A stretch of DNA of 64,000 bases from Enterocloster lavalensis (GCF_902364025.1 NZ_CABJCG010000011.1:124001-188000); one strand, 5' to 3'. Counted from the first letter of the stretch, positions 40,053-48,575 are shown. Notes: generated from the sequence alone by a model not told the origin. Translations and numbers: made by a program.

Positions 40053-40733
40053 TTACACCGGCAACGCCATAAGCGCAGCCCCCCACAGGAATAGAAACCC
40101 GATTGCCCAAAGAATCTTATGTCTGGTTAAAAAGGCAAGCTTTTCATTTTCCCTCAATTTCTTCGTAAGCAAAGGGCATGCCATTGCCGCGTATAAGAAG
40201 CAGAGGAGTCCGGTCAAATCATATATAGCTCCGCTGAGGCTCTCCGACGGAAGCACGCAGAGGATCGCAAACAGGCCGAAAAACACCGTGAGCACCCATA
40301 AAATCACATTTCCCACAAAACCCGTCACAGCCTTAGCGGATTTCTGCGCTTTTGCAAGCTGTTCCTGTTTCTTTTTCTGTTCCAGTTCATAGATTGCCGC
40401 AAGCCTTGCCTGCTCTTTCGCCTTCTCCTCGTCAAATGTTTTCTTGTATTCGTTCCGCGCTTCTTTGATCTGTTCTTCCGGATCTTTACGCTCTTTGGTC
40501 TGGGCCGGTTCGTTTTCTTCTGATTCAGCGCTTTCCTTCTCTCCCGCCGCTTCCGCTCTCATCCGCTCGATCTCTGCCAGCGCCTTGGCCCTCTCCTGCT
40601 GTCTTTCCAGCTCCTTTTCTTCATCCGTCTTAAGACCCAGCAGCTTCTGCTTTAACCTGCGAAATTCCTCTTCACTGATCGCGCCCTCATCGTACAGGCT
40701 TTTATATTTTTCAAGCTCTTTGATCTGATCCAT
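40053..40733 (-). CDS. SHOCT-domain coiled-coil membrane protein
   Basis: This 226-residue protein has an N-terminal SHOCT motif (residues 3-33: ELEKYKSLYDEGAISEEEFRRLKQKLLGL), a long charged coiled coil (about 35-130) and three membrane segments at the C-terminus (about 138-160, 167-185 and 205-224). It follows the SPFH gene by 5 bp, and that protein ends in the same SHOCT motif, so the two products probably interact through these domains at the membrane. The family role is unknown. ATG at 40733. Confidence 0.85.
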   Translation of the reverse strand: MDQIKELEKYKSLYDEGAISEEEFRRLKQKLLGLKTDEEKELERQQERAKALAEIERMRAEAAGEKESAESEENEPAQTKERKDPEEQIKEARNEYKKTFDEEKAKEQARLAAIYELEQKKKQEQLAKAQKSAKAVTGFVGNVILWVLTVFFGLFAILCVLPSESLSGAIYDLTGLLCFLYAAMACPLLTKKLRENEKLAFLTRHKILWAIGFLFLWGAALMALPV

Positions 40734-40738
40734 AATTT

Positions 40739-41758
40739 TTATATCTCCTTCAACAGCATTCTTTTTACTTCGTCAAATTCCTCCTGCGTCAAAATCCCTT
40801 TATCCAGTAAATCTTTGTATTTGATCAACTGATCGGCCACAGACTCCTTGGGGCGAGCAGCGGCTTCGCTCTTTTTAGCAGCAGCTTTCCTGGTTCTCGG
40901 CTCCAGAGCTTCGCTCATGACTTCCGAGACCATCCTGCCTACCCCCAGTCCCGCGCCGATCCCGGCCATACCGCCCGGCTGCTTCGCAACGTCACGGATA
41001 GCCCTGGCCGCCTGATACTGCACGAACGTATCCATATCCCTTGCCGCAAGGCCAATTCCCGACTGCTCGTCGATCAGTTTTTCAACCTCCAGGGGCAGAC
41101 CGATATTTTCAATCGTCGCACTTGTCACCTCGAAGCCCAACGCATTCGCTTTCTCATTCACGTACGGGGTAATCATGGACGACAGCTGTCTGTAATGGGT
41201 TGCAAGATCGATAATCGATTGTTCGCTTTCCCCAAGACACTGCGCGATGGATTCCCCCACAAACGAAGTCAGATACTCCACGATATCCTGGGTCATATTG
41301 AGACTTCTGGCTCCAAACATCTCCGTCATGAAGGTTTCCGGGTTATTAACTTTAAACGAAAATGTTCCGAACGACGTGATTCTCACAATTCCCATTTCCG
41401 GGTCCCGCTTGATAATCGGACTTTTCGTTCCCCAACGGTTATTGATATACTGCGTCGTATTGATAAAATATAAATCCGATTTGATTGCAGAGTTAAATAA
41501 TGTGGGAAGCGCCGCCAGGGCTGACAGCAGCGGCAGGTTTCCGGTATTCAATTTGTAATTCCCCGGTCCAAATACGTCCGCAATGATCCCTCTATGTACG
41601 AATACGGCAGCCTGCCCGTTCCTGACCACCAGGCGGGCGCCCTGCTTGATCTCGTCTCCTTTTCTGGCGAACTTCGATACCAGTAACTTTTCCGGCGAGT
41701 CATCCACAAATTCGATTACATCTATAAATTGGTCTTTTAAAAAACCTCCAAGTCCCAT
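40739..41758 (-). CDS. SPFH-domain protein (YdjI/virion core-like) with C-terminal SHOCT
   Basis: This 339-residue soluble protein matches the bacterial SPFH family of the YdjI type: GLGGFLKDQFIDVIEFVDDSPEKLLVSKFARKGDEIKQGARLVVRNGQAAVFVHRG, VFGPGNYKLNTGNLPLL, FINTTQYINNRWGTKSPI and an extended coiled segment. In B. subtilis YdjI works with phage-shock-like membrane stress proteins. Residues about 305-339 form a SHOCT motif (LIKYKDLLDKGILTQEEFDEVKRMLL). ATG at 41758; the upstream codons of the open frame lack a ribosome site as good as this one. First gene of a two-gene operon. Confidence 0.88.
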   Translation of the reverse strand: MGLGGFLKDQFIDVIEFVDDSPEKLLVSKFARKGDEIKQGARLVVRNGQAAVFVHRGIIADVFGPGNYKLNTGNLPLLSALAALPTLFNSAIKSDLYFINTTQYINNRWGTKSPIIKRDPEMGIVRITSFGTFSFKVNNPETFMTEMFGARSLNMTQDIVEYLTSFVGESIAQCLGESEQSIIDLATHYRQLSSMITPYVNEKANALGFEVTSATIENIGLPLEVEKLIDEQSGIGLAARDMDTFVQYQAARAIRDVAKQPGGMAGIGAGLGVGRMVSEVMSEALEPRTRKAAAKKSEAAARPKESVADQLIKYKDLLDKGILTQEEFDEVKRMLLKEI

Positions 41759-42062
41759 ATGATCTCTCCCCCTTAAAAATACAATTCCCGGCATTTAAAG
41801 CCGGAATCGTAAGCCTCTTATGTTAAATACGATATGAAGAATTTCTACAAATATTTAGAAAATATGCCTTAGATTATTTTATCAAATATATACTTATTTT
41901 TCAACTGATTTAGCGTTGACGGCCACGCTGATGACATTTCACTTCATTTGTGGAGATTTTGGTAGGGAAACGGAAGAAAAGGCTTGGATCTTTGGAGTGG
42001 ATTGATTATAATAGAGACATAAAGAAAGCACCCACTCCAAAAGTGGATGCTCCTAGTTGACG
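41759..42062. other. 304-bp AT-rich intergenic region
   Basis: No protein gene is visible. It holds the SPFH leader with an inverted repeat (ATTCCCGGC...GCCGGAAT, 41784-41807), about 130 bp of AT-rich DNA, and from 41984 the promoter and first half of the candidate antisense RNA. Confidence 0.5.
41984..42012 (+). promoter_or_regulatory. strong promoter of the candidate antitoxin RNA
   Basis: TTGGAT (41984-41989) and a perfect TATAAT (42007-42012) have a 17-bp spacer. No open frame follows; a stem-loop terminator lies about 70 bp later. Confidence 0.8.
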
Positions 42063-42120
42063 CTAGTTGTCCTTATGGACATCGCCCATCCTGTTGGCAG
42101 ACAGGGTGGGCTTTTTATTT
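42019..42120 (+). ncRNA. candidate antisense RNA of a type I toxin-antitoxin pair
   Basis: From the start predicted by the promoter at 41984-42012, a transcript of about 100 nt would fold into GCACCCACT...AGTGGATGC and TGTCC-TTA-TGGACA hairpins and end at the terminator 42084-42120. Its 3' half (42063-42120) is complementary to the end of the holin-like toxin gene on the other strand, the geometry of txpA/RatA-type pairs in B. subtilis. The RNA itself is inferred. Confidence 0.65.
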
Positions 42121-42272
42121 GAATGCAATGGGCCGCTGGCGCAGCCTGCGGGCGATTGTTTTCGCTTATTTCTCTTATCGAGAAAGGCGATAATCGCTAT
42201 AATCAGACTACCAAAGGACATCAGCAAAGCTAATATCCCTATGAAGATTGAAATAATCTCGTATGCTGTCAT
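42063..42272 (-). CDS. holin-like type I toxin (Hol_Tox/TxpA-like peptide)
   Basis: This 69-residue peptide begins MTAYEIISIFIGILALLMSF, the characteristic start of putative holin-like toxins in Bacillota, with one hydrophobic helix (residues 5-31) and a basic stretch KRNKRK. A strong AAGGAGG site precedes the ATG. The first 40 residues make the normal toxin; the remaining 29 are encoded by the REP-like element and terminator region and look like read-through. Such peptides damage membranes when made unchecked and are silenced by an antisense RNA, for which a candidate lies on the plus strand. Confidence 0.8.
   Translation of the reverse strand: MTAYEIISIFIGILALLMSFGSLIIAIIAFLDKRNKRKQSPAGCASGPLHSNKKPTLSANRMGDVHKDN
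42084..42120 (+). terminator. terminator of the candidate antitoxin RNA
   Basis: GCCCATCCTGT and ACAGGGTGGGC form an 11-bp stem (one GU pair) with a 6-nt loop followed by TTTTTATTT. Confidence 0.88.
42121..42161 (+). repeat. REP-like palindromic element, copy A
   Basis: The arms CAATGGGCCGCTGGC and GCCTGCGGGCGATTG pair at 12 of 15 positions around a GCA loop. It follows the antitoxin terminator directly and lies inside the 3' part of the toxin frame. Confidence 0.85.
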
Positions 42273-42369
42273 AGGCGCTACCTCCTTTCTTATGTATTCC
42301 GGCGAACCGGTCTTACAAAGTCCAGGAGGTTGCCACTCCTGCCGTGAGTGCTTTCCTAAAATTTATTTT

Positions 42370-42397
42370 ACTATAAGAACGTATGTTTTGCAATCAA
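42370..42397 (-). promoter_or_regulatory. toxin gene promoter
   Basis: On the minus strand TTGATT (42392-42397) and TATAGT (42370-42375) are 16 bp apart, giving a leader of about 90 nt before the toxin start codon. Confidence 0.5.
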
Positions 42398-42570
42398 CAG
42401 GCTCTTTTTCATTCATTTTAATTACTATAATGAAAAATTATTTTCCTTGTAAATACGTTATTTCTGGGTGTTTTGCTTTCTGGCTTTCCTTTCCAATTTG
42501 CCTTTCTCCTTTTGAAAACAAAGAGAAAACAAAGGGCAAACGGCTGATAGAACTGTGAGTGAAAAGCCGG

Positions 42571-42618
42571 AAAATAAAAAGCAGAAGTGCCGGAATTGTT
42601 AAGTCCTGACACTTCTGC
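42571..42618 (-). terminator. guaA terminator
   Basis: On the minus strand GCAGAAGTG and CACTTCTGC form a perfect 9-bp stem with a 20-nt loop, followed by TTTTTATTTT, about 55 bp after the guaA stop. Confidence 0.88.
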
Positions 42619-42673
42619 TTGTGTTTTACTTTGTTCTATTTTCGACCGGACAGTGGGTAGAAAGGAGACAATT

Positions 42674-44215
42674 TTACTCGAATTCTATAGTCGCCGGTGG
42701 CTTCCCCGTCAAATCATACATCACCCGGTTCACGCCCTTCACCTCATTCACAATCCGGCTTGTCACCTTGCCCAGCACCTCCCAGGGAAGCTCCGCTGAC
42801 TCCGCGGTCATGAAATCGCTGGTCAGCACCGCCCGTAGGGCCACCGCGTAGTCGTAGGTGCGCTCGTCTCCCATACAACCCACGGACCGCATGTTCGTCA
42901 GCGCTGCAAAATACTGCCCCAACTTCTTGTCCACACCCGCCTTGGCGATCTCCTCGCGATAAATAGCGTCGGCTTCCTGCACAATCCGCACCTTGTCCGC
43001 GGTTACCTCGCCCACGATGCGCACGCCCAGTCCCGGCCCCGGGAAAGGCTGACGGAATACGAGATTTCCTGGAATCCCCAGTTCCAATCCCGCCTTGCGC
43101 ACCTCATCCTTGAACAGCAGGCGCAGCGGCTCCACAATCTCCTTGAAATCCACGTGCTCCGGCAGGCCGCCCACGTTGTGGTGGGACTTGATCACCGCGG
43201 ACTTACCCAGACCGGACTCGATCACATCGGGATAAATGGTTCCCTGAACGAAGAAATCCACCGCTCCGATCTTCTTCGCCTCTTCCTCGAACACGCGGAT
43301 GAACTCCTCGCCGATGATCTTACGCTTCTGCTCCGGCTCCTCCGCTCCTTTTAACTTCTCATAGAAGCGCTCCTGGGCGTTGACCCGGATAAAATTCAAC
43401 TGGTAAGGGCCGTTCGGGCCGAATACCGCCTCCACCTCGTCGCCCTCGTTCTTGCGCAGCAGGCCGTGATCCACGAACACGCAGGTCAGCTGTTTTCCCA
43501 CCGCCTTGGACAACATAACCGCCGCAACGGAGGAGTCCACGCCGCCGGACAGGGCGCAGAGCACCTTGCCGTCCCCGATTTTCTCCCGGAGGGCCTTGAT
43601 CGTGGTCTCCACGAAGGAATCCATCTTCCAATCTCCGGCGCAGCCGCAGACTTTATAGACAAAATTGGAAAGCATCTTCGTGCCTTCTTTGGTGTGCACC
43701 ACCTCAGGATGGAACTGCACGCCGTAAAAATTCTTCTCCCGCAGTTCCATGCCCGCCACCGGACAGGCGTCCGTGTGGGCCACTACCTTGAATCCCGGCG
43801 GCACCTGCTCGATATAAACGCCATGGCTCATCCAGCAGACCGTTCTGGGGGAAACACCGTCGAACAGCGGGGAATCCGTATCCACATCCACTTCCGTATG
43901 GCCGTACTCGCTGACCGGCGCCTTCTTCACCACGCCGTCCAGCAGATAGCTCATCAGCTGCGCGCCGTAGCAGATTCCCAGCACCGGAACGCCCAGCTCA
44001 AATATCTCTTTGGAACAGCGGGGAGCGCCGTCCTCAAACACCACATCCGGTCCCCCGGTGAAAATGATCCCCTTGGGATTCATCTCCCGGATCTTGTCCA
44101 GGCCCAGATTATAGGGATGTACCTCGCAGTATACGTTGCATTCGCGGACGCGGCGCGCAATCAGCTGATTGTACTGGCCGCCAAAGTCCAAAACAATGAT
44201 CATCTCTCTGTCCAT
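42674..44215 (-). CDS. guaA: GMP synthase (glutamine-hydrolysing)
   Basis: This 513-residue enzyme converts XMP to GMP using glutamine and ATP. The N-terminal class I glutaminase has the Cys nucleophile in [11 protein letters not shown] and the FHPEVVHT His/Glu pair; the ATP pyrophosphatase has the PP-loop [15 protein letters not shown]; the dimerisation domain has [19 protein letters not shown] and the C-terminal [11 protein letters not shown]. Full length and intact. It is monocistronic with its own terminator. No purine riboswitch was recognised in the leader. Confidence 0.98.
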   Translation of the reverse strand: MDREMIIVLDFGGQYNQLIARRVRECNVYCEVHPYNLGLDKIREMNPKGIIFTGGPDVVFEDGAPRCSKEIFELGVPVLGICYGAQLMSYLLDGVVKKAPVSEYGHTEVDVDTDSPLFDGVSPRTVCWMSHGVYIEQVPPGFKVVAHTDACPVAGMELREKNFYGVQFHPEVVHTKEGTKMLSNFVYKVCGCAGDWKMDSFVETTIKALREKIGDGKVLCALSGGVDSSVAAVMLSKAVGKQLTCVFVDHGLLRKNEGDEVEAVFGPNGPYQLNFIRVNAQERFYEKLKGAEEPEQKRKIIGEEFIRVFEEEAKKIGAVDFFVQGTIYPDVIESGLGKSAVIKSHHNVGGLPEHVDFKEIVEPLRLLFKDEVRKAGLELGIPGNLVFRQPFPGPGLGVRIVGEVTADKVRIVQEADAIYREEIAKAGVDKKLGQYFAALTNMRSVGCMGDERTYDYAVALRAVLTSDFMTAESAELPWEVLGKVTSRIVNEVKGVNRVMYDLTGKPPATIEFE

Positions 44216-44515
44216 GAGATTCTATTCCTCCGTGTCGTTTCTGAATGTCCCCTCAAAATGTAACCGTTCCCCCTATACCATAGCCCAATTTACCGGAAAA
44301 TATGAATTACCCAATAAATCAGTAACAATTCCGACCGCCTGTCTTCCCGCCGTCTGAATTGTTACATAAATTGAAAGAGATTGTACAGCAAGTGTACAAT
44401 CTCTTCTTTATCTTTCGTATGAATCAATTATACGGCATCTGCCGACAAATAGCAAGAACTTTCGACAACTTTTTTATCTTTTTTCCCGCTGCCTATTTCC
44501 GGCCGCTGTCCACCC
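44216..44515. other. 300-bp region between glycerophosphodiesterase gene and guaA
   Basis: No gene. On the minus strand it holds the terminator of the upstream operon (44377-44403), an inverted repeat (GTAACAATTC...GAATTGTTAC, 44322-44365) and a guaA promoter candidate (TTTTCC, 17 bp, TATAGG around 44270-44300). Confidence 0.5.
44377..44403 (-). terminator. terminator of the glycerol-3-phosphate operon
   Basis: GAGATTGTACA and TGTACAATCTC form a perfect 11-bp stem with a 5-nt loop, followed on the minus strand by TTTCAATTT. Confidence 0.7.
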
Positions 44516-45250
44516 TTACGCCTCCCGGGTGTCCAGCCAGGCCTTGCAGACTCCCGGATAATTGGTAAACACTCCGTCGCAGCCCCACTCGTAGAGTTTT
44601 TCCAGCACGCCCATGTCGTTGACCGTCCAGACATTAACCCCCACCCCGTGGGCCTTGCAGTTCTTCACATTCTCCTCAGTCAGCCATTCCACGCCCGGGT
44701 GATAATTCTGGAAACCGTAGCGTTCGCAGTAATATCCCGCATTTCCCAGGTCCACATATTCCACCAGAGCCCCTCTGGGAATCTCCGGGGCCAGCTGCTG
44801 CAGCCGGAACAGCGACGCATGGTTGAAGGAAGAGAACAGCACCCGGTCCGTCAGCCCGAAACGGCGCACCATCTCCACGGTTTTCTCCTCAATATCCTCA
44901 TAATAATACACCCCGGACTTGATCTCAATGTTGGTGACCAGATCCCGGTCCTTCACCCACTCGCAATATTCCTCAAAGCTGGGAATGGGCTGAAATCCGT
45001 GCGTTCCGCCCTTGATTGCGCTGGCGTCAAACCTGCGCAGTTCCTCAAAGGTGTAGTCAATAACCGCGCCGGTTCCGTCCGTGGTGCGATCGATGGTCTC
45101 ATCGTGAATCACCACCAACTGGCCGTCCTTCGTCAGCTGCACGTCCAGCTCGATGCCGTAACAGCCCGTATCGGCCGCCTTCTGAAACGAAAGCATAGTG
45201 TTCTCCGGGTACATCCCGCTGTAGCCTCTGTGGCCAAATACCTTCATCAT
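44516..45250 (-). CDS. glycerophosphodiester phosphodiesterase
   Basis: This 244-residue enzyme has the GDPD metal-site motifs: FGHRGYSGMYPENTMLSF (His-Arg and Glu), YGIELDVQLTKDGQLVVIHDETIDRTTDGTG (E-x-D and the catalytic His), and the C-terminal VNVWTVND. It splits glycerophosphodiesters into glycerol-3-phosphate and an alcohol in the cytoplasm (no signal peptide). It ends the operon that oxidises glycerol-3-phosphate, so it supplies substrate for the upstream GlpA-like enzyme. AGGAGG precedes the start; ATG one codon later is possible. Confidence 0.95.
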   Translation of the reverse strand: MMKVFGHRGYSGMYPENTMLSFQKAADTGCYGIELDVQLTKDGQLVVIHDETIDRTTDGTGAVIDYTFEELRRFDASAIKGGTHGFQPIPSFEEYCEWVKDRDLVTNIEIKSGVYYYEDIEEKTVEMVRRFGLTDRVLFSSFNHASLFRLQQLAPEIPRGALVEYVDLGNAGYYCERYGFQNYHPGVEWLTEENVKNCKAHGVGVNVWTVNDMGVLEKLYEWGCDGVFTNYPGVCKAWLDTREA

Positions 45251-45295
45251 CGAATGTCCTCCTTAGACAGTTCTCGCATCCGCCGTTTTTCCCGT

Positions 45296-45658
45296 TTAAA
45301 CCGCACGGATCTCCTTGGTGGCGATCACCGGAATCCCCGTTCCCGCGCAGTTGGGGATAATCACGTCCCCAATATGTACAGGAGCCTTTGCCGAAGCCCG
45401 GTGAATCTCATCCATGCAGGCAAAAATCTTACCCTTGGGAATATCCTCCTTGGTTTTCACGGACACCATCTCCACATCCCCGCCGGTGACGCGGACCGTG
45501 GACGTGACGATGCGGGTGGGGTTTTGCACCTCTTTCCTGGCGTAATCCTCCCCTCGCTTACATGTGTTGCCGGAAATCTCCATTTGTTCCCCGTCCAGCC
45601 GGACGGTCAGAGGGCAGCCTAACGGGCAGCCGATGCAGATCAATTCTCTCGTTTCCAT
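45296..45658 (-). CDS. DUF1667 protein (electron-transfer partner of glycerol-3-phosphate oxidation)
   Basis: This 120-residue protein has the DUF1667 signature: ELICIGCPLGCPLTVRLDGEQMEISGNTCKRGEDYARKEVQNPTRIVTSTVRV, with Cys9-x2-x1-Cys13 style and a later Cys, suggesting a metal or Fe-S centre. In Bacillota it follows GlpA-like and FAD-oxidoreductase genes and is thought to replace the GlpC subunit. Here it follows the FAD oxidoreductase by 1 bp. The function is inferred from that conserved neighbourhood. Confidence 0.92.
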   Translation of the reverse strand: METRELICIGCPLGCPLTVRLDGEQMEISGNTCKRGEDYARKEVQNPTRIVTSTVRVTGGDVEMVSVKTKEDIPKGKIFACMDEIHRASAKAPVHIGDVIIPNCAGTGIPVIATKEIRAV

Positions 45659-45659
45659 C

Positions 45660-46925
45660 TTACTCCACCTCCGTGCAAATCACAATCTCTTTTATATCGG
45701 GATAATCCTTCAGGCTCTCCTTCTTGATCACCACCTGCTCCATTTCTCCGGGCGCCAGAACCTGTTTCTTCCGGTGCACCACCCGTTTGTCATCGTAATA
45801 AACGCTGATAAAGCGGCCCTTGTAAACGTCGGCCACACGGAAACGGACTGTGACCTGATCCGCCATGTAGTCCACATCCAGGCTCTGGGGCACCGTATAA
45901 CGCACCCCGTTCTCAGCCTTCATCACCACTCTGTGGCCGCCTGCCATCCCTGACTCCGCCCGCACGTAAGCGGCCGCGTTGGTTCCTGCCAGCGTCGCCT
46001 CCTCGGACACATAGTCCACCAGATCGTGGACGTGCAGCACGTTTCCACAGGCGAAAATGCCCTCGGCGCTGGTCTCCAGCTTGTCGCTGACATTGGGCCC
46101 CGAGGTCACCCGGTTCATCTCCACGCCGATGCCGCGGCTCAGCTCATTCTCCGGGATCAGTCCCACGGAGAGCAGCAGCGTGTCGCAGCTGTAATTTACC
46201 TCAGTTCCGGGGATGGGCTTGCGGTTTTCGTCCACCCGGGCGATGGTAACGCCGGTCACCCGCTCCTTGCCCTGGATATCCACCACCGTGTGGCTCAGTT
46301 TCAGCGGGATGCCGTAGTCATCCAGACACTGGACAATGTTCCGCTTCAAACCGCCGGAATAGGGCATGAGCTCGGCCACAACCTTCACCTTGGCCCCCTC
46401 CAGCGTCATGCGGCGGGCCATGATCAGCCCGATATCGCCGGACCCAAGGACCACCACCTCGCGTCCCACGGCGTAGCCCTCAATGTTCATCAGACGCTGG
46501 GCCGTTCCCGCGGAGTAAATGCCAGCGGGCCGGTAGCCGGGAATATTGAGCGCGCCTCTCGGACGCTCCCGGCAGCCCATTGCCAGGACAATGGCTTTGG
46601 CCTTGATGGTGGTGAGGCCGTCCTCCCGGTTGATCAGGGTCACTTCCTTATCCCGGTTGATGTCAATGACAATGGTGTTCAGCTTATAGGGGATGTGCTC
46701 CTCCTCCACCATCTCGATGTAACGCGCCGCATACTCCGGCCCGGTCAGCTCCTCCTTGAAGGTGTGCAGCCCGAATCCGTTGTGAATGCACTGGTTTAAG
46801 ATTCCGCCGAGACAGTTGTCCCGCTCCAGAATCAGAATATCCTGAATCCCTGCTTTTCTGGCCGCGGCCGCAGCCGCCAATCCCGCAGGACCCCCGCCGA
46901 TTATCACAATATCATGCTCAGTCAT
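45660..46925 (-). CDS. NAD(P)/FAD-dependent oxidoreductase (GlpB-like partner)
   Basis: This 421-residue flavoprotein has an N-terminal FAD-binding GxGxxG motif (DIVIIGGGPAGLAAAAAARKAG), the CLGGILNQCIHNGFGLHTF segment with conserved cysteines, IVLAMGCRERPRGALNIPGYRPAGIYSAGTAQRL, a second dinucleotide-binding motif VVVLGSGDIGLIMARRM and a late SAEGIFACGNVLHVHDLVDYVS. It sits between the GlpA-like gene (13 bp) and DUF1667 gene (1 bp). It probably passes electrons from the GlpA-like subunit to a cytosolic acceptor. Confidence 0.94.
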   Translation of the reverse strand: MTEHDIVIIGGGPAGLAAAAAARKAGIQDILILERDNCLGGILNQCIHNGFGLHTFKEELTGPEYAARYIEMVEEEHIPYKLNTIVIDINRDKEVTLINREDGLTTIKAKAIVLAMGCRERPRGALNIPGYRPAGIYSAGTAQRLMNIEGYAVGREVVVLGSGDIGLIMARRMTLEGAKVKVVAELMPYSGGLKRNIVQCLDDYGIPLKLSHTVVDIQGKERVTGVTIARVDENRKPIPGTEVNYSCDTLLLSVGLIPENELSRGIGVEMNRVTSGPNVSDKLETSAEGIFACGNVLHVHDLVDYVSEEATLAGTNAAAYVRAESGMAGGHRVVMKAENGVRYTVPQSLDVDYMADQVTVRFRVADVYKGRFISVYYDDKRVVHRKKQVLAPGEMEQVVIKKESLKDYPDIKEIVICTEVE

Positions 46926-46938
46926 GTCCTTCCCCCTC

Positions 46939-48393
46939 CTATTTGCGGCCGGTTACCATCTCGGAACCGGGTGCGTTCTTACAGATTTCTTCCATCTCCA
47001 TGCCGCGGCATCTGGCCAGGATTTCCATGGTCCTGGGCGTGCAGAAGCCCGCCTGGCATCTGCCCATGCCCTGGCGCACCCGGCGCTTGATTCCATCCAG
47101 CGAGGTAGCGCCCAACGTCCGGTTAACTGCATCCTCGATCTCTCCCTCGCTGACGCCCTCGCAGCGGCAGACGATAGTCCCGTAAGCCGGATTTTCCCGG
47201 ATCAGCGCCGCTCTGGCCTCTTTGTCCAGCTCATTTGGCCGCACAATTCCGGTCCTGCGGCCGTTCCAGTCCGCTTTCGGCAGCGCGCCGGATTTCTCCG
47301 CCACCAGCTCCGCCACATAGCGCCCGATAGCCGGCGCGCTGGTAAGTCCCGGGGACTCGATTCCCGCAGCGTCGAAAAATCCCGGCGCATCCGCGGCTTC
47401 CCCGATCACAAAGTCGTCGCTGTCCTCGTGGGCCCGCAGCCCGGCAAAGGAAGTGATCACCAGGCGGAAGGGAACGTCCTTCACGCCGATTACCGCTTTG
47501 CTCATCACCTCGCCCAATCCATTGGCGGTGGTGTCCACGGCTTCCTTGTCCTCCACGTCCGTGGCGGTGGGGCCGGTGAGCAGGTTGCCGTGAACCGTCG
47601 GAGTCACCAGCACTCCCTTGCCCATCTTGCCCGGAAGCTGGAAAATGGTGTGGGACACATGACTTCCCGCCTCCTTGTCCAGCAGGCAGTATTCGCCCTT
47701 TCTGGCCGTGATGTGGATTTTCCCGGCGCTCACCATGTTGTGGAACACGTCGGCGTAAACCCCGGCAGCGTTGACCACGTATTTGGCCGTCATAACCGCC
47801 CGCTCGCCGCTCCTGCGGTTCTCTGTCTCCAGCTCATACCCACCGGCAGTCCGGCGGATTTCCTTCACTTCGGTAAGGAAACAAAACTCCACTCCGTTGT
47901 CGCAGGCATTCTCCGCCAGAGCGATGGTCAGTCCGAAGGGGCACACGATGCCGCCGCTGGGCGCGTACAGGGCCGCCACCACGCTGTCCGACACATTGGG
48001 CTCCATCTCCCGGGCCTGGTCCCCGCTGATAATGGCCAGGCCGGGAACGCCGTTTTGGCACCCTTTCTCATACAGCTCCTCCAGCCCCGGTTTCTCCTTC
48101 TCGTCAAAGCAGAGCACCAGGGACCCGTTCCGCTTGAAATCGAAATCCAGTTCCCCGGCCAGTTCCTCCATCATGCGATTCCCTTCCACATTGAACCTTG
48201 CCTTGAGCGATCCCGGAATCGCGTCGTGGCCCGCGTGCACAATGGCGCTGTTCGCCTTGGATGTGCCGGAGCAGACGTCCTCCTCCCGCTCCACGACGCA
48301 GGCGCGCAAGTCATAGCGGGACAGCTCCCTGGCAATCGCACATCCGACCACGCCGCCACCAATGATCACCGCATCGAAATTCATTTCTCTCAT
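46939..48393 (-). CDS. GlpA-like glycerol-3-phosphate dehydrogenase with BFD [2Fe-2S] domain
   Basis: This 484-residue flavoprotein starts FDAVIIGGGVVGCAIARELSRYDLRACVVERE (FAD-binding) with the GTSKANSAIVHAGHDA segment of the GlpA/DAO family. The C-terminal BFD-like domain has CRCEGVSEGEIEDAVN and GMGRCQAGFC, four cysteines for a [2Fe-2S] cluster. It oxidises glycerol-3-phosphate to dihydroxyacetone phosphate, likely anaerobically. ATG at 48393 has GGAGG 8 bp away; the frame is open much farther upstream, through REP copy D, but that part is not coding. Confidence 0.92.
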   Translation of the reverse strand: MREMNFDAVIIGGGVVGCAIARELSRYDLRACVVEREEDVCSGTSKANSAIVHAGHDAIPGSLKARFNVEGNRMMEELAGELDFDFKRNGSLVLCFDEKEKPGLEELYEKGCQNGVPGLAIISGDQAREMEPNVSDSVVAALYAPSGGIVCPFGLTIALAENACDNGVEFCFLTEVKEIRRTAGGYELETENRRSGERAVMTAKYVVNAAGVYADVFHNMVSAGKIHITARKGEYCLLDKEAGSHVSHTIFQLPGKMGKGVLVTPTVHGNLLTGPTATDVEDKEAVDTTANGLGEVMSKAVIGVKDVPFRLVITSFAGLRAHEDSDDFVIGEAADAPGFFDAAGIESPGLTSAPAIGRYVAELVAEKSGALPKADWNGRRTGIVRPNELDKEARAALIRENPAYGTIVCRCEGVSEGEIEDAVNRTLGATSLDGIKRRVRQGMGRCQAGFCTPRTMEILARCRGMEMEEICKNAPGSEMVTGRK

Positions 48394-48446
48394 GATGTTT
48401 TCCTCCACCTTCTCCATTCTGCTGCACCTTTTAAAACGGCCTTTGG

Positions 48447-48489
48447 AACAATCGCCCGCAGGCTGCGCCCTCGGCCTATTGCATTCAAT
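48447..48489 (-). repeat. REP-like palindromic element, copy D
   Basis: Read on the minus strand it is CATTGAATGCAATAGGCC, GAGGGCGCAGCC, TGCGGGCGATTGTT, matching copies A and B closely. In this orientation it follows a stem-loop and T-run directly. Confidence 0.85.
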
Positions 48490-48490
48490 G

Positions 48491-48543
48491 AAAAAAGAGT
48501 AAGGGAAAACATACGGAACGCTCCGCTGCTTTACCTTACTCTG
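48491..48543 (-). terminator. stem-loop with T-run in the glp leader (possible attenuator)
   Basis: On the minus strand AGAGTAAGG and CCTTACTCT close a large hairpin with an inner CGGA/TCCG pairing, followed by TTTTTT. Since it lies between a promoter and the GlpA-like gene, it could terminate a short leader RNA or act as an attenuator. Confidence 0.7.
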
Positions 48544-48575
48544 TCGTCTCAAAGGTTTTATATTCAACTAATATC

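Larger units (their letters stand above)
42273..42673. other. 401-bp intergenic region upstream of the toxin gene
   Basis: It contains the toxin mRNA leader on the minus strand with a small hairpin (CAGGAG...CTCCTG near 42330-42347) and a promoter at 42370-42397, then AT-rich DNA without a gene, and the guaA terminator (42571-42618). Confidence 0.55.

Noticed and set aside
44216..44376. Purine riboswitch upstream of guaA
   Set aside because: I looked for the conserved three-way junction bases and the usual loop sequences and saw none; only an inverted repeat is present.
48394..48567. N-terminal extension of the GlpA-like protein
   Set aside because: The open frame reads through REP copy D and hairpin sequence; the flavin-binding motif starts right after ATG 48393 with a good ribosome site.
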